A stretch of DNA of 64,000 nt from Streptomyces sp. S.PNR 29 (lineage in GTDB: Bacteria > Actinomycetota > Actinomycetes > Streptomycetales > Streptomycetaceae), in the NCBI RefSeq assembly GCF_030386795.1, contig NZ_JANUQM010000003.1, positions 496,001 to 560,000 on the forward strand. Direction: 5' to 3'. Every line of letters starts with the position of its first letter. The stretch's first letter is position 1. A model generated the notes under the pieces. That model saw nothing but the letters and a program-made list of their open reading frames with translations. It was not told the DNA's origin and made no database searches. Both the position numbers and the translations under genes were made by a program. Shown here in pieces: positions 8,617 to 16,850 of the stretch.

Positions 8617-8663
8617 CAGCGGAGGGGCCCGGCGGTGCGGTACACCGCCGGGCCCCTCCGCTG
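8617..8663. terminator. Perfect 21-bp hairpin terminator
   Basis: Arms 8617-8637 and 8643-8663 are exact reverse complements (21 bp) around a five-base loop. It lies 17 bases past the stop of the DUF3107 gene on the minus strand and upstream of the small membrane protein gene. There is no T-run. Confidence 0.8.
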
Positions 8664-8679
8664 TGGGTGCTGTGCTCGC

Positions 8680-8907
8680 CTACAGCGCGCCGAAGCCCAC
8701 CTTGCGCGGGGCCGGCTCGCCGATCTCGACGTACGCGAGGCGGTCCGCCGGGACCAGGACCTTGCGGCCGTGCTCGTCCACAAGGCTGAGCAGCTGCGAC
8801 TTCCCGGCCAGTGCCTCGGCCACCACGCGCTCGACCTCCTCGGGGCTCTGACCGCTCTCCAGAACGATCTCGCGGGGCGCGTGCTGCACGCCGATCTTGA
8901 CCTCCAC
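8680..8907 (-). CDS. DUF3107 family small protein
   Basis: 75 residues from the GTG at 8907, chosen because GGAGGGA lies seven bases before it. The product (MEVKIGVQHAPREIVLES...KVGFGAL) has the short beta-helix-beta outline of DUF3107, an actinobacterial family of unknown function. Motifs include SPEEVERVVAEAL and VDEHGRKVLVPADRLAYVEIG. It is soluble with no cysteine. It ends just before a strong terminator and lies downstream of a TetR regulator on the same strand. Confidence 0.8.
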   Translation of the reverse strand: MEVKIGVQHAPREIVLESGQSPEEVERVVAEALAGKSQLLSLVDEHGRKVLVPADRLAYVEIGEPAPRKVGFGAL

Positions 8908-9042
8908 GGCTATGTCCCTCCGACGGTCAGTGAAGTGCGCGACCTTCCGCGCCGTACCCCGCACACATTAGCCCGGTGAGGGGACGGACACGCTCCGCCC
9001 GTGAACGCCACGAGCGAACAACGGCCGGGAACAACGAGCCCG

Positions 9043-9690
9043 TCAGTGGTGCTGCTGCTCGCTGCCGTGCAGCGGGAAGCCCGCGATGCCCCGCCACGCC
9101 AGCGACGTCAGCAGCTGCACCGCCTGGTCGCGCGGCACGCTGCGGTCGCTGTGCAGCCAGGAACGGGCCACCACCTGGGCGAGGCCGCCGAGGCCCGAGG
9201 CCAGCAGCATCGACTCGGCACGCGAGAGGCCGGTGTCCTCGGCGATGACGTCGCAGATCGCCTCGGCGCACTCGTTGGTGACCTTGTCGACGCGCTCGCG
9301 CACGGCCGGCTCGTTCGTCAGGTCCGACTCGAAGACCAGGCGGAAGGCGCCGCCGTCGTCCTCGACGTACGCGAAGTAGGCGTCCATCGTCGCCCGGACG
9401 CGCTGCTTGTTGTCGGTCGTCGACGCAAGCGCGTTCCGTACGGCCTGGATCAGGGACTCGCAGTGCTGGTCCAGCAGCGCGAGGTAGAGGTCCAGCTTGC
9501 CCGGGAAGTGCTGGTAGAGCACCGGCTTGCTGACGCCGGCGCGCTCGGCGATGTCGTCCATCGCGGCCGAGTGGTAGCCCTGGGCCACGAAGACCTCCTG
9601 GGCGGCGCCCAGCAGCTGGTTCCGTCGGGCACGACGCGGCAGGCGCGTGCCCCGCGGGCGTACCGCCTCTGTCTGCTCGATGGCTGTCAC
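9043..9690 (-). CDS. TetR/AcrR family transcriptional regulator
   Basis: 215 residues from the GTG at 9690 (GGGAGG four bases before it; a TTG at 9702 is an alternative). The N-terminal helix-turn-helix is clear: RRNQLLGAAQEVFVAQGYHSAAMDDIAERAGVSK...LYQHFPGK, about residues 20-65. The C-terminal two thirds is the ligand-binding/dimer domain, ending in a His-rich tip (EQQHH). It is a probable repressor with unknown ligand and targets. The 198 bases upstream are AT-richer than average and could hold its own operator. Confidence 0.92.
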   Translation of the reverse strand: MTAIEQTEAVRPRGTRLPRRARRNQLLGAAQEVFVAQGYHSAAMDDIAERAGVSKPVLYQHFPGKLDLYLALLDQHCESLIQAVRNALASTTDNKQRVRATMDAYFAYVEDDGGAFRLVFESDLTNEPAVRERVDKVTNECAEAICDVIAEDTGLSRAESMLLASGLGGLAQVVARSWLHSDRSVPRDQAVQLLTSLAWRGIAGFPLHGSEQQHH

Positions 9691-9888
9691 GCCGCCTCCC
9701 AAAGTCGTCCATGTGCGGTGTGGGCCGCGCCGCCATCGTACTTTTCGGTAACCGTGGTGTGCGCGGTGAGAGCGCAGAATTTCACGGACCGGACGGTGAC
9801 GAAAGACGCGCAGAAGGTTTCAAACAGGTTCAGAGCGGGCAAAAATCGGCCCCTTTCCCGTTCCCGTGACACCCTGGACGGCCAGGTG

Positions 9889-10113
9889 TCACCGGTAGTC
9901 GTCCTCGTCGAGGGAGACGATGCGAGCCTGTTCGGCGAGGTCGGCCTCGTTGGCGCGGTCCGGGTCCACGCCGGTCAGCGGGTCGTCCCGGTCCGGCGTG
10001 ATGTCCGCGTGCTGCTCGGCCGCGTCGACCTCGGGGGCCTCGACGCCGAACTCCTGGGCTTCCTGGACCGCCTCGTCCGCGAAGGTCTCGGGGTCGGTGG
10101 GGTCTACGGCCAT
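9889..10113 (-). CDS. Small acidic conserved protein of unknown function
   Basis: 74 residues from the ATG at 10113 (MAVDPTDPETFADEAVQEAQEF), with GGGAGC just upstream. About a third of residues are Asp or Glu, with no hydrophobic segment and no cysteine; probably unstructured and cytosolic. A longer start at 10161 would add a stretch without a better ribosome site. I do not recognise a function. Confidence 0.6.
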   Translation of the reverse strand: MAVDPTDPETFADEAVQEAQEFGVEAPEVDAAEQHADITPDRDDPLTGVDPDRANEADLAEQARIVSLDEDDYR

Positions 10114-10334
10114 GCTGGGCTCCCTTCCTACGAACGTCCCTGAAAGATGCAGGGGCCACACGCGGGTGCCCTTTCTACGAGCCTAGGAGACACCCGATCC
10201 GGACGCTATGCGATCTGCTGCCGTTCCGTGACGGAGAGCAGTACCCATGGCAGTGCCCACAGACCTGCGGGTGTACCTGTGGTTGTGACGGCGAACACAT
10301 GAACCGCTGTGTGATCGTCTCGTAACATTGCCGC

Positions 10335-11393
10335 ATGTCTTCGACCGAGCTGCCGTCCGTGCCGCCCGCCAATGTTCTTCCCAAGGTGGCCGCCGTCAGG
10401 GTCGCGGAGGGCGAGCGGCTCAGGTCGGTCCGACTGCCGGGGATCACGCTGACGGTGCGGTCGAGGCCACCGGCGCGCGAGGGACTGCCGCCCGCGCTGT
10501 ACGTCCATGGACTCGGCGGTTCCTCGCAGAACTGGTCGGCGATGATGCCGTACCTGGACGATGTCGTCGACAGTGAAGCCATCGACCTGCCGGGTTTCGG
10601 GGACTCCCCGCCGCCGGACGACGGCAACTACTCGATCACCGCGCACGCGCGCGCGGTGATCCGCTATCTCGACGCGGCCGAGCGCGGTCCCGTGCACCTG
10701 TTCGGCAACTCGCTCGGCGGCGCGGTCGCCACGCGCGTCGCCGCGGCGCGGCCCGACCTCGTGCGTACCCTCACGCTCGTGTCACCAGCGCTGCCGGAGA
10801 TCCGCGTCCAGCGCACCGCCGTGCCCACCGGGCTGCTGGCGGTGCCCGGAGTGGCGTCGCTCTTCACCCGCCTCACCAGGGAGTGGACGGCGGAGCAGCG
10901 GGTCCGCGGGGTCCTGGCGCTGTGCTACGGCGATCCCGGACGGGTGACGCCGGAAGGGTTCCGCCACGCCGTGGAGGAGATGGAGCGGCGGCTGCAGCTG
11001 CCGTACTTCTGGGACGCGATGGCGCGCTCCGCGCGCGGGCTCGTCAACGCCTACACGGTGGGCGGCCAGCACGCGCTGTGGCGGCAGGCCGAACGCGTCC
11101 TCGCGCCGACGCTGCTCGTCTACGGCGGCCGGGACCAGCTCGTCGGCTACCGCATGGCGCAGAAGGCGGCCCGTTCCTTCCGTGACTCCCGTCTGCTGAC
11201 CCTGCCGGACGCGGGGCATGTGGCGATGATGGAGTATCCGGAGACGCTGGCTGCGGCCTTTCGCGAACTGCTGCGGGACGTGGGCGAGTCGGGGTCCGGA
11301 GCGGGCAGGCCGGCCGCGGGTACCCGTGAGACTGCCGCCCGTGCGGACGCGACCGGCGACGGCGCGGCCGCCGGCGAGAGCACGGGAGGCTGA
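10335..11393 (+). CDS. Alpha/beta hydrolase (haloperoxidase/epoxide-hydrolase-like)
   Basis: 352 residues. Hydrolase motifs in order: YVHGLGGSSQNW (oxyanion loop), IDLPGFGDS, nucleophile elbow FGNSLGGAV, acid in YGGRDQLVGY and the catalytic His in GHVAMMEYPE. The C-terminal 40 residues are Gly/Ala-rich and probably disordered. No signal peptide. The ATG has no ribosome site but TAACAT (10323-10328) lies six bases upstream, which fits leaderless initiation. The DUF3152 gene begins nine bases after its stop, so they are likely co-transcribed. Confidence 0.85.
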   Translation: MSSTELPSVPPANVLPKVAAVRVAEGERLRSVRLPGITLTVRSRPPAREGLPPALYVHGLGGSSQNWSAMMPYLDDVVDSEAIDLPGFGDSPPPDDGNYSITAHARAVIRYLDAAERGPVHLFGNSLGGAVATRVAAARPDLVRTLTLVSPALPEIRVQRTAVPTGLLAVPGVASLFTRLTREWTAEQRVRGVLALCYGDPGRVTPEGFRHAVEEMERRLQLPYFWDAMARSARGLVNAYTVGGQHALWRQAERVLAPTLLVYGGRDQLVGYRMAQKAARSFRDSRLLTLPDAGHVAMMEYPETLAAAFRELLRDVGESGSGAGRPAAGTRETAARADATGDGAAAGESTGG

Positions 11394-11401
11394 GGCGCGA
11401 C

Positions 11402-12796
11402 GTGGGACGCCACAGCCGACGCGGACCGGCCCCCAAGGGTGCCGCCGCGGACACCAGCACAGCACCGGACGACCGGCCGACGCCGGACGCGGCGCGCGGC
11501 TTCGTACCCGGTACGGCGGTTCCCGGCGCGGGGCAGGGCGGTTGGCCGCCGCGCCTGCCTGACGGGACGCCCGCGCACGGGGTGCCCCGTGCTTTTGACG
11601 GTACGCCGGCCCGCGGTGTGCCGCGTTCGCCCGACGGCACACCTGCCCACGGCACCCCCCAGGTCCGTGGCGGCCACCCCGAGCAGCGTGAACCCGGCGG
11701 TGGCTGGGGCGAGATGCGAGCGCGCACCGAGTTCGGTCACGGTGCGTCGGCGGGGCCCGGTGTGCCCATACCGCGGCAGCGGCAGGCGCCTGTGGCGGGA
11801 CCGCGGCAGGAGTACCTCGACGCGTTCGGCGAGGCCGACGACGTCTTCAGGCCCCGTGCCGCGGGCACCCTTCGCGCCTCCGGCGCCCCGGTCGATCCGT
11901 ACGCCACCGCCACCCGCCGGGACCCGGACGCCGAGACCGCGCACGGCGCCGAGGAGCCACCGCCCACCGGCCGACCCGCACAGGCCAAGGGCGGCAAGGG
12001 GCGGGCCTTCACCGGCATCGCGGCCGCCGCCGTCACCACCGTGCTGGCCGTCATCGTGGCCGGCCAGGTCACCGACGTGCAGGACGAGGGCGACGCGCGG
12101 TCGCAGTCCGCCGCCGACCAGGCCCGTGACGTCCGCGACTCCGCTTCCCGTACGGACCGGCGGCCGACGCCCTCCACGCCCGCAGGCGTGGCGACGCTGA
12201 CGTACGAGCAGAAGATGGGCGAGAAGTACCCGCTCAGCGCCGAGCTCAAGGGCTCGGGCAGGTTCGACGCGGTCCCCGGTATCGACCAGGCGCCCGGGGC
12301 GGGGCAGAAGTTCACCTACCGCGTGGACATCGAGCAGGGCCTCGGCCTCGACGGCGAGCTCTTCGCGCAGGCCGTGCAGAAGACGCTCAACGACGATCGC
12401 AGCTGGGCCCACAACGGCGCCCGCACCTTCGAGCGCGTCTACTCCGGCAAGCCCGACTTCGTCATCACGCTGGCCAGCCCCGGCACGACCGCCGTCTGGT
12501 GCGCCAAGTCCGGCCTGGACACCACCGTGGACAACGTGTCCTGCGACTCCGCCGCCACCGAGCGCGTGATGATCAACGCCTACCGGTGGGCACAGGGCTC
12601 CAAGACGTACGGTGACAAGATCCACGCCTACCGGCAGATGCTGATCAACCACGAGGTCGGCCACCGCCTGGGCCACTCGCACGTGACCTGCGACAAGGAC
12701 GGCGATCTGGCGCCGGTCATGCAGCAGCAGACCAAGTTCCTGGACCACGACGGGATCCACTGCCGGGCCAACCCCTGGCCGTATCCGGGAAGTTGA
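11402..12796 (+). CDS. DUF3152 membrane-anchored zincin-like protein
   Basis: 464 residues. The N-terminal 200 are Pro/Gly/Arg-rich and contain three near-identical units of about 14 residues (DGTPAHGVPR type, around 54-86). One membrane segment follows (about 203-221, AFTGIAAAAVTTVLAVIVAG), then an extracellular DUF3152 domain (about 250-464). It carries HEVGHRLGH at 417-425, the HExxHxxGH signature of zinc metalloproteases, and paired cysteines near the C-terminus. The likely topology is cytoplasmic N-terminus with external catalytic domain. The GTG at 11402 follows GGGAGG. The proteolytic role is inferred from the motif; the substrate is unknown. Confidence 0.85.
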   Translation: MGRHSRRGPAPKGAAADTSTAPDDRPTPDAARGFVPGTAVPGAGQGGWPPRLPDGTPAHGVPRAFDGTPARGVPRSPDGTPAHGTPQVRGGHPEQREPGGGWGEMRARTEFGHGASAGPGVPIPRQRQAPVAGPRQEYLDAFGEADDVFRPRAAGTLRASGAPVDPYATATRRDPDAETAHGAEEPPPTGRPAQAKGGKGRAFTGIAAAAVTTVLAVIVAGQVTDVQDEGDARSQSAADQARDVRDSASRTDRRPTPSTPAGVATLTYEQKMGEKYPLSAELKGSGRFDAVPGIDQAPGAGQKFTYRVDIEQGLGLDGELFAQAVQKTLNDDRSWAHNGARTFERVYSGKPDFVITLASPGTTAVWCAKSGLDTTVDNVSCDSAATERVMINAYRWAQGSKTYGDKIHAYRQMLINHEVGHRLGHSHVTCDKDGDLAPVMQQQTKFLDHDGIHCRANPWPYPGS

Positions 12797-12816
12797 CGGG
12801 TGACTCCTACGTCACA

Positions 12817-12845
12817 TTGACATGCGCAGGAAGTTCATTCATATT
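12817..12845 (+). promoter_or_regulatory. Putative promoter of the peptide-transporter leader
   Basis: TTGACA (12817-12822), a consensus -35, is followed 17 bases later by CATATT (12840-12845), a 4/6 -10 match. Seven bases further is the ATG of a 30-codon ORF, so transcription may begin at that ATG. Confidence 0.6.
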
Positions 12846-12856
12846 TCTGCGCATGT
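12820..12856. promoter_or_regulatory. Perfect 10-bp inverted repeat overlapping promoter and start
   Basis: acatgcgcag (12820-12829) and ctgcgcatgt (12847-12856) are exact reverse complements with a 17-base spacer. The left arm overlaps the -35 and the right arm overlaps the ATG and the likely transcription start. The spacing suits a dimeric repressor operator. Confidence 0.6.
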
Positions 12857-12945
12857 CGTCCCTTCACGCCGCCTCCCGCGCCGCCATCGAGCTGGCGCTC
12901 TTCGGCGTGACCCCGCTCTGCGTGGCCGACATTCACTGTCGCTGA
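12853..12945 (+). CDS. Putative 30-residue leader peptide upstream of the oligopeptide ABC operon
   Basis: ATG to TGA encodes 30 residues, starting MSSLHAASRAAIELALFG and ending VADIHCR. There is no ribosome binding site, but a promoter-like pair ends seven bases before the ATG, so a leaderless transcript would begin with this ORF. Short ORFs ending in Cys-Arg or similar are known in front of some Streptomyces transport and sulfur genes, and this one fits that type. It ends 146 bases before the substrate-binding protein gene. A regulatory or attenuating role is inference. Confidence 0.5.
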   Translation: MSSLHAASRAAIELALFGVTPLCVADIHCR

Positions 12946-13091
12946 CGTCCGCCCCCGGGCGCGCGTCGCGAACCTTGCTTCTTCCGTGACCGAGTCACGG
13001 CTCTTTCGACGACCCGGCGCCGGGGCAGACGTCTGTTCACTTTCGTCTCACCCTTCGTCAATCCATCTCACCATTCGAGAGGTCGTCTCCG

Positions 13092-14810
13092 ATGCGTCAA
13101 CCGTCCGTACACAGCGCCCGCGTGGCGACTGCCCTGCTGAGCCTGGTCGTGGCAGCGGGCGCCGCCGCCTGCGGGCCGAAGGACAACGATGCCAAGGGCG
13201 CCGGTGGCGACTCCACGCCCCACAAGGGCGGCACGCTCACGGTCCTGAACTCCCAGCCCCAGCAGGACTTCGACCCCGCCCGCCTGTACACCTCCGGCGG
13301 CGGCAAGGTCCCGTCCCTGGTCTTCCGTACGCTGACCACGCGCAACCGCGAGAACGGCGCCGCCGGCGCCAAGGTCGTGCCGGACCTCGCCACCGACACC
13401 GGGCGGCCCAGCAAGGACGCGACCGTGTGGACGTACACCCTGAAGAAGGGACTGAAGTACGAGGACGGCACGCCGATCACCTCGGCCGACATCAAGTACG
13501 GCATCGAGCGTTCCTTCGCGCCCGAACTCTCCGGCGGCGCGCCCTACTTGAGGGACTGGCTGGTCGGGGGCGCCGACTACCAGGGCCCCTACAAGGACAA
13601 GAAGGGCCTGGCGTCGATCGAGACGCCGGACGACCAGACCATCGTCTTCCGCCTCAACAAGCCCGAGGGCGAGTTCCCCTACCTCGCCACGCAGACGCAG
13701 TTCGCGCCCGTGCCGAAGGACAAGGACACCGGCACCAAGTACGAGGAGCACCCGATCTCCTCGGGGCCGTACAAGGTGGTCAGGAACGAGAACGACGGTG
13801 AGCGGCTCGTTCTGGAGCGCAACACGTACTGGTCCGCCTCCACGGACGCCGAGCGCAAGGCGTACCCGGACAAGATCGACGTACGGTCCGGGCTGGACTC
13901 CTCCGTGATCAACCAGCGGCTGGCCGCGTCCCAGGGTGCGGACGCCGCCGCCGTCACCACGGACACCAACCTCGGCCCGGCCGAACTGGCCAAGGTCACC
14001 GGCGACAAGAACCTTGCGTCCCGCGTCGGCACCGGACACTTCGGCTACACCGACTACATCGCGTTCAACCCGAAGGTGAAGCCGTTCGACAACATCAAGG
14101 TGCGGCAGGCGATCTCGTACGCCATCGACCGGTCGTCCGTGGTCAACGCGGCCGGCGGCTCCTCGCTGGCTCAGGCCGCGACGACCTTCCTGCCGGACCA
14201 GAAGTCCTTCGGCCACACGCCGTACGACCTCTTCCCGGCGGGCAGGTCCGGCAACCCGGCGAAGGCGAGGCAGCTGCTGAAGGAGGCCGGGTACGGCAGC
14301 GGGCTCACCGTGACCCTGACCCACTCCAACGCCAAGGACTTCGAGACCAGCCCCGAGATCGCGACCGCCGTCCAGGACGCGCTCAAGAAGGCCGGAATCA
14401 CCGTCAGGTTGCAGGGTCTGGAGGAGAACGACTACTCCGACAGGATCCACGACGTGAAGACCGAACCCGGCTTCTTCCTCGCCCACTGGGGCGCCGACTG
14501 GCCCTCGGGCGGCCCCTTCCTCGCCCCGATCTTCGACGGCCGGCAGATCGTGAAGGACGGCGCGAACTTCAACACCGGCTTCCTCAACGACAAGTCCGTC
14601 AATGCCGAGATTGACTCGATCAACAAGTTGACGGATCTTGACGAGGCCGCCAAGCGGTGGGGTGCACTGGACAAGAAGATCGCCGAGAAGGCACTGACCG
14701 TTCCGCTGTTCCACCCGGTCTACAAGCGGCTGTACGGCAAGGACGTCCGCAACATCGTGATCAGCGACTGGGACGGCGTCCTGGACCCCTCGCAGGTCGC
14801 GGTGAAGTGA
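13092..14810 (+). CDS. Oligopeptide ABC transporter substrate-binding lipoprotein (SBP family 5)
   Basis: 572 residues. A basic N-terminus and hydrophobic stretch end in a lipobox with Cys27 (AGAAAC), so the protein should be lipid-anchored outside the membrane. Family 5 features follow: KGGTLTVLNS near the start, KYEDGTPITSADIKYGIERS, and VRQAISYAIDRSSVV. These bind di- or oligopeptides for import. GAGAGG nine bases before the ATG is the ribosome site. It heads a tightly packed operon with two permeases and a fused ATPase and is preceded by a putative leader peptide. Confidence 0.93.
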   Translation: MRQPSVHSARVATALLSLVVAAGAAACGPKDNDAKGAGGDSTPHKGGTLTVLNSQPQQDFDPARLYTSGGGKVPSLVFRTLTTRNRENGAAGAKVVPDLATDTGRPSKDATVWTYTLKKGLKYEDGTPITSADIKYGIERSFAPELSGGAPYLRDWLVGGADYQGPYKDKKGLASIETPDDQTIVFRLNKPEGEFPYLATQTQFAPVPKDKDTGTKYEEHPISSGPYKVVRNENDGERLVLERNTYWSASTDAERKAYPDKIDVRSGLDSSVINQRLAASQGADAAAVTTDTNLGPAELAKVTGDKNLASRVGTGHFGYTDYIAFNPKVKPFDNIKVRQAISYAIDRSSVVNAAGGSSLAQAATTFLPDQKSFGHTPYDLFPAGRSGNPAKARQLLKEAGYGSGLTVTLTHSNAKDFETSPEIATAVQDALKKAGITVRLQGLEENDYSDRIHDVKTEPGFFLAHWGADWPSGGPFLAPIFDGRQIVKDGANFNTGFLNDKSVNAEIDSINKLTDLDEAAKRWGALDKKIAEKALTVPLFHPVYKRLYGKDVRNIVISDWDGVLDPSQVAVK

Positions 14811-14814
14811 CGCG

Positions 14815-15846
14815 ATGAGCGAGGCACTTCTCGCCTCCCACGCCCCCGGGACGGACACCGTCGTCCCGGGGGCCTCGGGGGGCCGTCAGTTCTGGCGGCG
14901 GCTGCGGGCGCAGCGCGCCGCCCTCGTCGCGGCGGCCGTCGTCGCGCTGCTCGTCCTGGTCGCGCTCGCCGCGCCGCTGCTCACCGCGATCGAGGGCCAG
15001 GACCCGACCACCTACCACCCGTCCCTCATCGACTCCGCCCGCGGCGGCGTGCCCATCGGGTCCTTCGGGGGCATCGGCGGCGACCACTGGCTCGGCGTGG
15101 AACCGCAGACCGGGCGGGACCTGTTCGCGCGGCTGGTGTACGGGGCGCGGGTGTCACTGGGCGTCGCGCTCGCGGCGACCGTGGTGCAGGTCGTGCTCGG
15201 TGTCGCCATCGGCGTCGCGGCCGGACTCGGCAACCGCTGGGTGGACCTCCTGCTCACCCGGATCGCGGACATCTTCGTGTCCATGCCCCTGATGGTCATC
15301 GCGCTGGCGCTGCTCGCCATCGTGCCCGCGAGTTTCCCGCGGCCCGTCCTCGTCGCCCTCGTCGTCGGCCTGGTCTCCGGCTGGGGCACGCTGGCCAAGA
15401 TGGTCCGCGCGCAGACCCTCACCCTCAAACAACTCGACTATGTCTCCGCTGCCCGGCTCAGCGGCTGGGGCCCCTGGCGGATCGCCCGCCGTGAGCTGCT
15501 GCCCGGCCTGGCGGCGCCCGTCATCACGTACTCGGCCCTGCTCGTGCCGCAGAACATCACCGTGGAGGCCGCCCTGTCCTTCCTCGGCGTGGGCGTGCAG
15601 CCCCCGACACCCTCCTGGGGGCAGATGCTCACCGCCGCGGACGTCTGGTACCAGGCGGCACCGCAGTACCTGCTGCTGCCCGCCGGCGCGCTGTTCGTGA
15701 CCGTGCTCGCGCTGACCGTCCTCGGAGACGGAGTGCGCACCGCGCTGGACCCGCGTGCGGCCTCCCGGCTGCGGATCGGGACGGGCCGCAAGCGGGAGGC
15801 CAGGGCGGCTGACGGCAGCGGCGGAGAGAAGGAGGCCAGGGCATGA
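14815..15846 (+). CDS. Oligopeptide ABC transporter permease (DppC/OppC type)
   Basis: 343 residues with an N-terminal membrane segment (about 38-60), a periplasmic-type insertion, then five more hydrophobic segments. The permease signature lies around SGWGPWRIARRELLPGLAAP (EAA-type loop contacting the ATPase). It starts four bases after the binding-protein stop and overlaps the next permease by four bases (ATGA). DppC-type genes usually follow DppB; here the order is reversed. The C-terminal 20 residues are charged and Gly-rich. Confidence 0.92.
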   Translation: MSEALLASHAPGTDTVVPGASGGRQFWRRLRAQRAALVAAAVVALLVLVALAAPLLTAIEGQDPTTYHPSLIDSARGGVPIGSFGGIGGDHWLGVEPQTGRDLFARLVYGARVSLGVALAATVVQVVLGVAIGVAAGLGNRWVDLLLTRIADIFVSMPLMVIALALLAIVPASFPRPVLVALVVGLVSGWGTLAKMVRAQTLTLKQLDYVSAARLSGWGPWRIARRELLPGLAAPVITYSALLVPQNITVEAALSFLGVGVQPPTPSWGQMLTAADVWYQAAPQYLLLPAGALFVTVLALTVLGDGVRTALDPRAASRLRIGTGRKREARAADGSGGEKEARA

Positions 15847-16850
15847 GGGGCATGAGCGGCTTCGGCGGTTTCGTGCTCCGCCGCGCGCTCGGCGCCGTGG
15901 TCACGCTGCTCGCCCTCTCGGTGATCATCTACGTCGTCTTCTACGTCACGCCGGGCAACGTCGCCCAGATCACCTGCGGTCCGCGCTGCTCGCCCGCCCA
16001 GGTACGGCAGGTCGCCGAGCAACTGCAGCTGAACGACCCGCTGTACGCGCGCTACTGGCACTTCCTCCAGGGCCTCGTCGCCGGCCAGGACTACTCGACG
16101 GGCACGTCCGTACAGCACTGCGCGGCGCCCTGCCTCGGGCTGTCGTACCGGAGCGACCAGCAGGTCACGGCCCTGATCCTGGCGAAGCTGCCGGTCACGG
16201 CATCGCTCGCGCTCGGCGCGATGGTGCTGTGGCTGGTCATCGGCGTCGGCACCGGCGTGCTGTCGGTGTGGCGGCGCGGCCGGTTCACCGAGCGGCTGCT
16301 GACCGGCCTCACCCTCGCGGGCACGGCCACGCCCGTCTTCGTCATCGGCCTGATCCTGATGATCGTCGTCTGCGGTCAGCTGCAGCTGCTGCCGTTCCCG
16401 CAGTACGTCGCGTTCTCCGACGATCCGGAGCAGTGGGCCTGGAACCTGCTGCTGCCCTGGCTGTCGCTCGCGCTGATCGAGTCGGCCACCTACGCACGTC
16501 TGACGCGCGCCTCGATGCTGGAGACGCTCGCCGAGGACCATGTACGGACCTTCCGGGCCTACGGCATCCGGGAGCGGTCGATCATCCGGCGGCACGCCCT
16601 CCGCGGGGCCGTTGCGCCGCTCATCGCCGTCAACGCCAACAACATCGGCGTGCTGTTCGGCGGTGCCGTGCTCACCGAGACCCTCTTCGGACTGCCCGGC
16701 ATCGGCCAGGAACTGGTGCAGGCGGTGAAGGTCGTCGACCTGCCGGTGGTCGTCGGCATGGTCCTGGTGACCGGCTTCTTCGTGGTGCTGGCCAACGCCG
16801 TCGCGGACGTGCTGTACGCGGTGGCCGACCGACGGGTGGTGCTGACATGA
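15843..16850 (+). CDS. Oligopeptide ABC transporter permease (DppB/OppB type)
   Basis: 335 residues. Opens with LRRALGAVVTLLALSVIIYVVFYVTPG, the usual first DppB helix, followed by five further membrane segments and the EAA-like loop FRAYGIRERSIIRRHALRGAVAPLI. LFGLPGIGQELVQAV is a typical DppB C-terminal motif. The extracytoplasmic loop after helix 1 has four cysteines (ITCGPRCS, HCAAPC), which might form disulfides. ATGA overlaps join it to both neighbours, so the operon is translationally coupled. Confidence 0.92.
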   Translation: MRGMSGFGGFVLRRALGAVVTLLALSVIIYVVFYVTPGNVAQITCGPRCSPAQVRQVAEQLQLNDPLYARYWHFLQGLVAGQDYSTGTSVQHCAAPCLGLSYRSDQQVTALILAKLPVTASLALGAMVLWLVIGVGTGVLSVWRRGRFTERLLTGLTLAGTATPVFVIGLILMIVVCGQLQLLPFPQYVAFSDDPEQWAWNLLLPWLSLALIESATYARLTRASMLETLAEDHVRTFRAYGIRERSIIRRHALRGAVAPLIAVNANNIGVLFGGAVLTETLFGLPGIGQELVQAVKVVDLPVVVGMVLVTGFFVVLANAVADVLYAVADRRVVLT

